NCBI GenBank assembly: GCA_907165275.2
Contig: OU015673.1
Coordinates: 2,309,001-2,373,000, forward strand
Reading direction: 5' to 3'
Origin: Zygaena filipendulae
Lineage: Eukaryota; Arthropoda; Insecta; Lepidoptera; Zygaenidae
DNA length: 64,000 nt
In this document: positions 1 to 8,308 of the stretch, one piece after another
How the letters are laid out: every line of letters starts with the position of its first letter
How positions within the stretch are numbered: the first letter of the stretch is position 1
The notes under the pieces: generated by a model
Told to the model about the DNA's origin: nothing
Seen by the model: only the letters and a program-made list of their open reading frames with translations
The model's database searches: none
Made by a program: the position numbers and the translations under genes

Positions 1-144
1 CGCGAGCCGCAGCCGGTCGTCGGCGTTTGCAATCTTGTTGACGCACGTGGCGAGCAGGGCGGGGCTCGCGTTGAGCTCGCTCAGTCGGTTCAGCAACGTC
101 TCTATGGGAATGTGCGACGACACCGTCGTGCGGCCGAACCAGTC
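1..144 (-). CDS. Vps16B: Vps16B exon 9 (partial at window edge)
   Basis: The acceptor AAACGCAG precedes DWFGRTTVSSHIPIETLL. The exon continues through LNASPALLATCVNKI to the window edge, giving 48 open codons. The DW-GRT and V-K/L-DD-RLRLA pattern agrees with the C-terminal solenoid of VIPAS39. Remaining exons are outside the window. Confidence 0.85.
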
Positions 145-3100
145 CTGCGTTTTATAACCGTGCGTGCGATTTACCTCCGATCTGCAGTTATTTATGTAGT
201 ACGCCTATTTTAGGCTATTTGACTAATTTTTTTTCTAAATTCTATTTAGTCCGTCAGATAATAAAAAAATAGTAGACACGTGTATTTTGCTTTTTCAAAT
301 TAATGAAAATATACTTGGATAAAGTGCGTTAAGTTTGGGAGTGAGGGCTCGTAACGTCGTATGCAGGTAAAAACTGCACCTGCTTGTGACGTCACACGAC
401 ATTTCGACTCAACGTAACTCCGTTACTTTTTGCTTAGGTAAAAAAAAGAAAAAACACGTGTCTAATATTTTTTATGAATCTACAAGATGGACTAAAAATA
501 AAAATTTCTTCAAATAGCCTATTAGTTGTGCCCCGCGGTATCACCCGCGTTAATTTCAGAGATCCCGCGGGAATTCCGAAATAAAAAGTAGCCTAAGTTA
601 CTCCTTATAACATCAGCTATCTGCCAGTGAAAGTCCCGTTGAATTGATCCAGCCGTTTCAGAGGTTAACCGGAACAAACAGACAGACAGCCAGGCAGAGA
701 AAATTTTTAAAAGTGATCTTTTGACCGTATTATATACTTTCGTATGCATTTAGTGAGAAGCTATTAATTCGAAATTCGAAAAACAGACACTTCAATTTTA
801 TTTATTTATGTCTAGAGCTAGATAATTATTATCCTTGGACATAATTAGTAGATTTATAGTGTACCTTCTTAGTGAATAACGACTCCACGACGTCCCACTT
901 GTTGGCTTTAGCGTGTACATTCAGCACCACCCAGTCGTATTGCAGAGGACTTATCTGCGGATGGCAAATACAATGATTATTGAAATTTTACACGTTTTCG
1001 TATTGCCACAGCCGCGCCACTCCGTACAATACAAGCGGCCCGTTTCAACTCCGCCCCACTACTGCAGGCAGCCTGTGTGCACACGGGCAAGGTGTGTGTG
1101 TGGGGGGGGGGGGAGGATATTGTTCGACACACACACACACACACACACAGTAGCGACAACCCACACCGATATCGCCTCTAGTTTCGCGGCTGCGTCGCTG
1201 TGTGCGGAGTGCTGAGTGCGTGTATGTGTGTGTGTGTGCGTGTGTGTGTGTGTGTACGCGTGTGTACGCGTGCGTGTGTGCGAGCGCGACGCCCCGCCCA
1301 CCTGCTGCCGCTGGCACAGCGTGAGCGGCGACATGGCCGCGCCGGCGCCCTCGTGCCAGTGGTGGGCGCAGCAGTGGGCGAGGCAGCGCAGCGGCGACGC
1401 GTTCAGCAGCTCCGGCTTGTTGGCGTGCTTCTGCCATTCTGTGTGCCAGTGTGTCGTTGGAATAATCAGCTGGTGGTTGACTAAAATTTAGTTTTGGTTT
1501 TAACTTATTTTTATTTTATTTTTGGAAGACCAATAGCTTTAAAAAAAGAAAAGTTTTCCAGACCCCGGACACAATATTTCACAATCCCACATACGTATAA
1601 CGTGTACCACTCACCGAGCAGCTTGACGTAGTCGGCGACGTGCCTCGCCTGCTGCGAGTCGACGCCCGGCTGGCTGAAGTGGGTCGCGACCAGCCCGCCC
1701 AGCTTCCGCAGCAGCGCGTCCACGCTGCCCGCCTGCGACTTCACGAGGTGTTGTAACTGGCACATCTACAGAGAAAGAGAAGGTACGTATTTGGAAGCAG
1801 AGACAACAGAAGAACTGGCACATCTACAGAGAAAGAGAAGGTACGTATTTGGAAGCAGAGACAACAGAAGAACTGGCACATCTACAGAGAAAGAGAAGGT
1901 ACGTATTTGGAAGCAGAGACAACAGAAGAACTGGCACATCTACAGAGAAAGAGAAGGTACGTATTTGGAAGCAGAGACAACAGAAGAACTGGCACATCTA
2001 CAGAGAAAGAGAAGGTACGTATTTGGAAATAGAGACACAAGAACTGGCACATCTACAGAGAAAGAAAGAGAAGGTACGTAATTGGAAACAGAGATACAAC
2101 ACAAGAATTGGCACACCTACAGAGAAAGAAAGAGAAAGTACGTATTTGGAAATAGAGTATAATAATTAATAAATATATAGAGAAAATAAATAATAATTAA
2201 ATTGTATTAAAAATAATAATAAAATATAAGAAAACACTTTTTTCTCTATTTTGTGGGAACACAAACAATGTTGCAAATTAAAGACTGTGACTGAATGTTG
2301 CAAACAAAAAATCGTCCGCAAATCAGACATTGAAGAGGTTAAAACGAAGAAATCAGATCATATTTAATTTATTCCAAGAAAACAGGTTGTTCCATACAAA
2401 CTTTGCAACCCCTTTTCACCCTCTTAGGGATAGAATTTCGGAGAATCGTTTCTTATCGGATGCCTACGTCACACAAAGAACATTCCCTCCAAGTTTTAGA
2501 TCTCTACGATCAGCGGTGCTGCGCGTTGATTGTCAGTCAGTTATTCAGGACAAACACACATAAGTACAGTAGAGAATCATAATATTGTAAAACTATGCTA
2601 TTTGAAGTACTCACTGCTGCTTCAGGACTTCTGCCCAACATTCTGCAATAGAACACAAATTAATATTAAGGTAAAATCCGTTTATATTTTACTAGCTGTT
2701 CCCCGCAGTGTCATGCGCGTCAATTTTAAATTTCCCACGGAAATTCCAGGGATAAAGTACCCTAATATGTCTTTTCTGCACCCTGACAACATGTGCGCAA
2801 AACTTCATGTGGTTTCAACCGCGTCAAAATAAAAAAATACCCAGTGCTTTTCTGAACCCCTCACAAGGTCTAGGTATGCAAAATATCATCATCGTTCACT
2901 TTAGTGAAGGTTCGCCTAGTAAAATTATACAAAATCTATGGAACATTATTGCATTAGATGTTGCATGGGGTCGGGAACCCCCCCCCCCCCCCCCCCCCGT
3001 CACGTGGTTCCTATCGCAATACGGATGACATACGGATGACATACGGATGATGATGAAACATCTCTCTTCTGCCACCAACTCCGACTTCCGACTCCGATTA

Positions 3101-6100
3101 TGACTTTGACAAACTAAAAACTCCAACTTCAGTTCCGATAAACTACGTCCGTAACATCACTAATCTCTCAACAATTTTAGTGGTTGCGTGCTAACTTGTC
3201 ACTTTGGTTAGTTTAGCAATATAATTTAAAAAAATAATAATTTAATCCTACTAATATTATAATCGCGAAAGTTTGCAAAAACTACTGAATGGATTTAAAT
3301 GAAACTTTACAATAATATAGCTTATTCATCAGATTAACACATAGGGTACTTTTATCCCGGAATTCCCGCGGAAACTCTGAAATTAACACGGGTGAAACCG
3401 CGGGACACAGCTAGTTTACTGTCATAATACATTTCATTTCATTTCATTTCATTTATTTACTTGCTTAAAACATGGTTACAATATACATATATGTGTACAG
3501 TGGTTTAAAATTAGATTAGTCCAGCATGTTTTTGCCCTACTGGACGTGCAAAGTTTAATGTAGATTTATATTTTATTACGCTAGGATAATATTAAGTTAT
3601 ATTATAGTATCTATATATTAGTATCTATACTAATGTTTAAATTACTTTCGTCACCTACAAAACCCTTGACTTATCCATTCCGTCCCATCAATCTGGCCTT
3701 AGTATAGATGATAAGGATAATAAGGTTAATAAGCTAACGTCAACAAATCCGTCAGCTCTGCGATCTTGCCCTCGCTCTGCAAGTAGCTGATGTAATGATT
3801 CAGCGCCAACGGACGGCAAGAAAGGAGTTCATACACCAATTTCTTGTTCAACGTCTGTATCAGGAATAACACCACCTACAAATTATGATAATATATTTAA
3901 AAACATATTTTTCTTCATTATTAAAAAAATAAAAACAAGAAACAAAATCTATGGATGCAACTTTTTCTCCATTAATATAGAGCTCATTAAATTTTACATA
4001 TTTCTTGATTTTGGTTATTATAAATTTAAATGTGTATTTGCACTTTGCAATGTTAACAGCATAGCTATGTAGTGGATATATTATGTAATAGAGAAGTACC
4101 AAAATTAGCTACTTTTTCCCTAGTAAATTAAACATAACCAATCATAATTATACATTTAACACTAACCGTCAACAAAGTGTTGCCATCTCCAATCGCAATA
4201 GCACCATCAAGGAGTTCAGTCTTGCTGCTCATACTGCGGTGAACGTGCAGTGAACAGCTGCGGCCCAAAGTCAGACGTTTCAGTGTCACTGCCACCGACT
4301 CCACTGGGTCCTGTTTGGTTTCCTTCGCAGGATCTCTGCCTGACTGAGCTAGGATGACTGGAAGGGGAGGAGGAATTTTTATGTTATCTTTATGCTAACT
4401 CAATTGACTTTTGGAATACACATATAAGAAACTAGCTGTGCCCCACGGTTTCACCCGCGTTAATTTTAGAGTTCCTGCGGGAATTCCGGGACAAAAAGTA
4501 CCCTACGAGTTAATCTGATGTATAATCTATATTATTGTAAAGTTTCATTTAAATCCATCCAGTAGTTTTTGCATGAAAAAGTAACAAACATCCATCCATC
4601 TATCCATCCATCCATACATTCTTACAAACTTTCGCGTTTATAATATTAGTAGGACTAGCTGTCACCCACCGTTTTACCTGCGATAATTTCGGACTTCCCG
4701 CCGGAATTCCAGGATAAAATATAGATAGATAGATAGAACCTTCCTCATGAATCACTTTATTGGTGAAAATCGCATGAAAATCTGTTGCGTAGTTTTCAAG
4801 ATCTAAGCATATATGTGGACAGACAGACAATGGGAAGCAACTTTGTTTTATACTTTATAGTGAAGAAGATGGTTAATGTACTGTACATTACTTAGTTGGT
4901 CGCTGTTGAAAAAAAAAAGATAGACAGACAATGAGATGATCCTACAAGGGTTCTTTTTTAAGAACCTTAAAAACAAAATACAATAACCACAGGATATAAT
5001 CAAATTCAAGTGAAAAACTTATAGAAGACAATAAACAAAAAAAAAAAACAAAAACTTAAAATTACCTAGACATAAACTATATCATGTGCTAAAAGGGTAG
5101 ATCATACAAAATTTATGTAATTGAAAGAATGGAGGGAAATTAGTAAATAAGTATAAAATGTTACTTACTCAAATCCAATACTTTTGGTGAGATTAAACTA
5201 GAGAGTGGTAACATTGCAGTCTTGACATTATTAGCACTAGTTCCACTGAATATTCCATCATCACCTTGCTTCCCACCAGGGTATGACTTCTGCCCAATTG
5301 CCAGGATTTCTTGAGGAGACAACTGTAGTTGAATTTAAAGCTTCATGAGACATATTAACTAAATAATACTAAAAGCAGCTACATACGGCCCTAAAATCTG
5401 AGGCAATATCAGGAGTAATGTTGCCAGGTCGCCAAACCTAATAGCCGGACAGATAAGGCAGTTTGGTCAGACATTTGAGTAAAAAGGCTAGACCCACATT
5501 ATTGAAGACACCCTAAATTATTGAGGATTATAAGTAATTAAGGATTACTTTATTTTATTTATTTATTTACCAATTTACAAACATTGTAACAACTTGACAG
5601 TGCTACAAAATCTTTTTAGGTTTTTCCGCCCACAGACATATCCGACATATCCGTCGTAATTCGTATATAGGTATAATATAGGTAGGTATATGTGTTGAAT
5701 TATAAAATTATTATTAGAGTAGTTACATACCTACTTTTTTTCCTAATTACACTCCGATACATTTTCATTTGCAAGATATAGGTTGGCATTCTCAATGACT
5801 CACCACGCCTGCATCCACCACCACCACCTTTTTGCTGGCTGGTCTTTTCGGCTATTAGGTTTTGCGACCTAGCAACCCTACTCCCAATATTGCCTCTGAT
5901 TTTAGGGCTGTGTGTTGCCGCTTTTATACCATGTCAAAAAGTCCAAAACATGTTAGCCATTCCTGATATAAAAATGAAATGTATTTAAAGATAGAGATTA
6001 ATTATTGCTATTTTAAACTCCCATAATATAATGTAAATATTTTAAGTAAACACTATGAGGAAGAATCAGTGTGGCTGTGTTTATTATGTTGATTGTTGAT

Positions 6101-6844
6101 GTGAAGAGTATTATTTATCAAACTTGTTATTTGCCTATGGTTTTATCTGCATAAATTTCAGGATTTCCTCAAAAATTATTGTTTGATACTGTAGTTTTCT
6201 ATCATTGAAATATTGAAATATTTTTTTATCAGTTCTGTAGGTACTTAGTTCCAGTAGTGATAATCTCTTTTCTTAAATAGTCACCATATAGTTGTCAGGT
6301 ACGCAACTGCCCAAAGGAATAAAGTTCAAAATTCCAATTTAAGTTTTCCCTATAAAAAAATTAGTCAAAAGTTATCATGTTGACTCAGTTAGAAACTGGT
6401 TGGGCAGGTAGGTACCCACCTATTTTATCAATTATATTATAAGTAGATAATATTATGGTAGGCATTTAATTATTATAAGGCCCGCCGCCCATTGTGACTT
6501 TTTGTCGCCGTGACTTTCTGTCACTTAGTCAAGTGCAATGAAAACTATACTGAGTGCGCTCATTATGGTGACGTGACAATACGGTGACCTCAGTACATTT
6601 TTCATAAGTGACAGAAAGTCACGGCGACAAAAAGTCACAATGGGCGGCGGGCCTAATATTATAGACTACGTTTATAAGATGATGAAAAAAAAAGAAGTTC
6701 GGTAGTTAAATTTAGAAATATGTAGTAAGCCTTATTTGAGCTGAAAACAACTACATGAATACAAGTACATCTTACAATATCGTCGTCGAAACTAAAAGCA
6801 CGGGCCTTCGTCTCACTCGTGTTCCAATAATCATCGTCTTCCAT
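1..6844 (-). CDS. Vps16B: Vps16B / VIPAS39 (SPE-39), C-terminus cut by window edge
   Basis: Vps16B pairs with Vps33B in a two-subunit endosome/lysosome tethering complex used in cargo sorting and secretory-granule maturation. Nine exons on the minus strand are joined at 6776-6844, 5169-5322, 4167-4357, 3739-3875, 2615-2642, 1615-1765, 1302-1438, 865-954 and 1-144; every junction keeps frame (phases 0,1,0,2,0,1,0,0). The N-terminus resembles the animal family: acidic residues, then YWN, then a FxFDDD motif near residues 17-22. The middle (about 130-195) carries the GDGN-TLLT-VVLFL and LxHYISYL helices. The later exons carry YDWVVLNVHAK, W-DVVESLFTKK and DWFGRT, matching the family's alpha-solenoid region related to Vps16. 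About 367 residues are visible against roughly 490 in human VIPAS39, so the last part lies outside. Introns carry Helitrons, a MITE and a minisatellite. The family call rests on recalled similarity over several separate exons. Confidence 0.85.
211..521. mobile_element. Tc1/mariner-like MITE, GGCTA family
   Basis: A TA on each side bounds long inverted ends: GGCTATTTGA at the left and TCAAATAGCC-like at the right, with an AGTCCGTC subterminal block. The middle holds CACGTG and GTGACGTCAC palindromes. The same family recurs at 23760-24091, truncated at about 15705-15970, and as fragments near 21676-21745 and 63049-63081. It sits in the last visible Vps16B intron. Confidence 0.75.
524..720 (-). 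mobile_element. Lep1-type Helitron remnant
   Basis: The GTGCCCCGCGGTATCACCCG hairpin end and the following GATCCCGCGGGAATTCC block match other copies in this window. The terminal CTAG is degraded. Confidence 0.7.
865..954 (-). CDS. Vps16B: Vps16B exon 8
   Basis: This exon has exactly 30 codons between CCGCAG and a GTACAC donor, in phase 0 at both ends: ISPLQYDWVVL to VVESLFTKK. The W-(N/D)DV(D/E)-LFTxK pattern is one of the clearest family matches. Confidence 0.88.
1098..1280. repeat. GT/AC and G-run microsatellites in a Vps16B intron
   Basis: A run of about 12 G, an (AC)n tract near 1129-1149 and (GT)n tracts with GTACGCGT interruptions at 1219-1280 fill most of the intron 955-1301. Confidence 0.9.
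1302..1438 (-). CDS. Vps16B: Vps16B exon 7
   Basis: The acceptor CACACAG completes a Glu codon and leads into WQKHANKPELLNASPLRCLA. The exon runs to LTLCQRQQ before GTGGGC, in phase 0. It is GC-rich compared with the other exons. The intron that follows it is packed with GT/AC and G repeats. Confidence 0.8.
1615..1765 (-). CDS. Vps16B: Vps16B exon 6
   Basis: The exon starts after CTCTGTAG with ATGTGCCAGTT, encodes MCQLQHLVKSQAG through VADYVKLL, and ends in phase 1 at GTGAGTGG. Its acceptor and first bases are also the seed of the adjacent 58-bp tandem repeat (1755-2160), so several copies of the same splice site lie just upstream on the transcript. Confidence 0.8.
1755..2160. repeat. 58-bp minisatellite that includes a splice acceptor
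   Basis: Units start at 1755, 1813, 1871, 1929, 1987, 2042 and 2106. The first spacings are exactly 58 bp, then 55 and 64 bp, and the distal units are more degenerate. On the minus strand each unit contains a CTTTCTCTGTAG acceptor followed by ATGTGCCAGTT, the real beginning of Vps16B exon 6. The array therefore grew from the intron/exon border and extends into the intron. Confidence 0.92.
2615..2642 (-). CDS. Vps16B: Vps16B exon 5, 28-nt microexon
   Basis: The acceptor TTCTATTGCAG and a strong donor GTGAGTACTT bracket 28 bases. One base completes the Thr codon left by exon 4, and nine codons (MLGRSPEAA) then lead in phase 0 into the next exon. Without it exons 4 and 6 do not join in frame. 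The peptide fits the family's short LDRTEE-like stretch at this place. Confidence 0.8.
2692..2830 (-). mobile_element. Lep1-type Helitron fragment
   Basis: CTAGCTGTTCCCCGC begins the element, followed by the ATTCCAGGGATAAAGTACCC and CCTGACAAC blocks shared with other copies. It lies about 50 bp upstream, on the transcript, of the Vps16B microexon. Confidence 0.7.
2978..2998. repeat. Poly-C tract of 21
   Basis: An uninterrupted run of 21 C in an intron. Its length is likely to vary between individuals and to be error-prone in sequencing. Confidence 0.95.
3246..3414 (+). mobile_element. Lep1-type Helitron
   Basis: The element starts TCCTACTAATATTATAA after an A and ends with an ACACGGGTGAAACCGCGGG hairpin then CTAG followed by T. 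It is a nonautonomous element of 169 bp in a Vps16B intron. Confidence 0.8.
3739..3875 (-). CDS. Vps16B: Vps16B exon 4
   Basis: The acceptor TTTGTAG precedes VVLFLIQTLNKKLVYELL. The exon continues through LALNHYISYLQSEGK to ELTDLL and ends in phase 2 at a GTTAGC donor. The residues match the VALRH-xxx-FLK region of VIPAS39. Confidence 0.85.
4167..4357 (-). CDS. Vps16B: Vps16B exon 3
   Basis: The acceptor CTTCCAG precedes a split Ile codon and then ILAQSGRDPAKETKQD. The exon ends IAIGDGNTLLT before a GTTAGT donor, in phase 0. The GDGN segment matches the conserved (D)GN-T-V motif that opens the helical domain. Confidence 0.85.
4432..4654 (-). mobile_element. Lep1-type Helitron carrying a CATC microsatellite
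   Basis: The minus-strand copy begins CTAGCTGTGCCCC and ends TAATATTAGTAGGA. A (CATC)n/(TATC) tract near 4590-4617 sits inside, a known habit of Lep1 elements. A second, degraded copy abuts at 4655 (CTAGCTGTCACCC) and runs to about 4830. Confidence 0.82.
5169..5322 (-). CDS. Vps16B: Vps16B exon 2
   Basis: The acceptor CTACAG precedes LSPQEILAIGQKSY and the donor GTAAGT follows. The exon encodes 51 residues plus one base (phase 1). Its Gly/Ser-rich middle looks like the poorly conserved linker of the family. Confidence 0.75.
6479..6653. mobile_element. Harbinger-like MITE with long perfect inverted ends
   Basis: The 175-bp element is flanked by TAA on both sides (6476-6478 and 6654-6656). 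Its inverted ends start GGCCCGCCGCCCATTGTGAC and match perfectly for about 48 bases. A 3-bp TAA duplication fits PIF/Harbinger elements. The perfect arms suggest a young insertion. It lies in the first Vps16B intron. Confidence 0.85.
6776..6844 (-). CDS. Vps16B: Vps16B exon 1 (start codon)
   Basis: The ATG is at 6844-6842. This exon encodes 23 residues beginning MEDDDYWNTS and ending FSFDDDI, followed by a GTAAG donor. The exon ends in phase 0. The acidic/YWN/FxFDDD pattern is the recognised N-terminus of the family, which fixes this as the start. Confidence 0.85.
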
Positions 6845-8113
6845 ACTTGATAGTTCAGATTAACTCTGTATTGTTAACAAACTTAATCAAATTTTAATGA
6901 TTCACTAATCACTGGTGACTCCCTGACGATCAGCCAACGCCAACATTCAACAAAAACAAATGCACAAAAAGTCAAAAACGGACACAAAAATAAACAACAG
7001 TCAACAATAACAGATGTCAGTTATTGTTCTGAGTAACAGATATTAAAAAGTACTCTGTGTCTTGTCTGTGACAATGACAACAATGAAAAAAAGTCAAAAG
7101 TCAAAACTCAAAACCGTAATCTCCCCATCTTCTTCTTCTTCTTCTTTAATAATGGCGTCTATAATTATAATTTGCCAATGACAATGTTTCTTAGTGATAA
7201 AAATTTCGCCATTGCAAAATTGTTCGCCCGGCCCGAATGACATTTTGAATTTTGCAGAAAGAATGTATAGAGGGCAGCACTGGTGACAGCGCCCTATTCC
7301 CTCTAGGTACTAGTTCAGATTTTTTTGGTACTACCTGCTTTAGTTATTCTTCTGAGGTACTACCTCAATTTTTTTTGCAATTTAATTTAACTGCCAGTAA
7401 GTACTAATCACTTTTTTGACCGTTTATTTTCAGCTTACTAAAAAGAATTTAATCAGAAGTTTTTAACCACTTAACTGCAAAATTGTAGATATTTACATAT
7501 TTTGAAATAGTAATTTTGAATTTATCTGCATAATAATTAATTAGGTAAGTAACCTATTTACTTCAAATTCTCACTATTCAGCTGTTTTTAGAACACACAA
7601 TTAATACTTTTTGGTATGTAAGCCTGCATGATTAAAATTACCTATTGTCTCAAAATATTTAAGAATTGGTATTATGATTATTAAATTTTACCCCACGATC
7701 GTAGAGCAGGTGGATTTCTATAGACCGTAGTCTACCGTACAAATCAGGTCTTTTGGCACATTATAAAAAAAATTCTTGTGTCTAACTTACATCCGACAAA
7801 AATTACTAAGCGCGTGTTTTATCCGACATTTCTTGTTATATGTACGGTCCAATATAACAAGTAACAACCAAAGCGACTGGATGTCTTATAAGACATTTCT
7901 TATAAGACACAAGAAAATTTCTTATAATGTGCAAAAGGCCTCAGAGTCGCGATTTTATCCTTATGAAATTCGGGATTCTCTAATTTTACGAAACTAATGC
8001 GAATGGTACGAAATCCATGAACACTCAATCGAGGATGCATTTTCGACTCCATAACTTCATATTAAAAAAGAAATAGGTAGGTATATTATGTAATATTTAA
8101 TTTAGATTTACAG
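6845..8113. other. Divergent intergenic region, candidate shared promoter
   Basis: This stretch lies between the Vps16B start codon (minus strand) and the first coding exon of zinc-finger gene 1 (plus strand). It holds a CTT repeat (7133-7145), a dispersed repeat also seen at 59683-59740, and a MITE at 7746-7941. Gene 1 exon 1 begins after an acceptor-like TTTACAG (8113), so a 5' untranslated exon should lie in here. No TATA box could be assigned. Confidence 0.45.
7746..7941. mobile_element. MITE with AGGYCTTTTG ends
   Basis: The ends AGGTCTTTTGGCACATTATAA and its inverted counterpart TTATAATGTGCAAAAGGCCT form terminal repeats. CTTATAAGACA motifs repeat inside. Confidence 0.65.
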
Positions 8114-8128
8114 GATTCCTCATCGACC

Positions 8129-8308
8129 ATGTATAAATACCATCAAAATACTGTTTTGAACAACTTGGTTGATTTTATCTGTCTGTCATGTGAAACATAT
8201 ATGACGAGCGAGGAGGAAGTGGCTAGTCATATTGCGACGATTGTGCACCACAACAATTTAAAGAACAGCGTCTTCATTGATATTTACAGGGATGATTTTG
8301 TAAGAAAG
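8129..8308 (+). CDS. Zinc-finger gene 1, exon 1
   Basis: The ATG at 8129 lies 15 bases after an acceptor-like CAG. The exon encodes 60 residues with one finger (CLSC, then H-x5-H) and ends AGAAAG before GTTGGT, in phase 0. The paralogue's first exon has the same spacing and also ends in Arg-Lys. Confidence 0.75.

Noticed and set aside
1045..1437. Long minus-strand frames rich in His/Thr/Arg around 1045-1437
   Set aside because: They are translations of GT/AC microsatellites or wrong-frame readings of Vps16B exon 7.
1791..2169. Repetitive plus-strand peptide (EAETTEELAHLQRKR units)
   Set aside because: It is the opposite strand of the splice-acceptor minisatellite; a 58-bp unit cycles through all three frames, so the open frame follows from the repeat.
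4590..4617. The CATC tract as an independent microsatellite
   Set aside because: It lies within a Lep1 Helitron, in a position where other copies (for example 38188-38213) carry the same repeat, so it belongs to the element.
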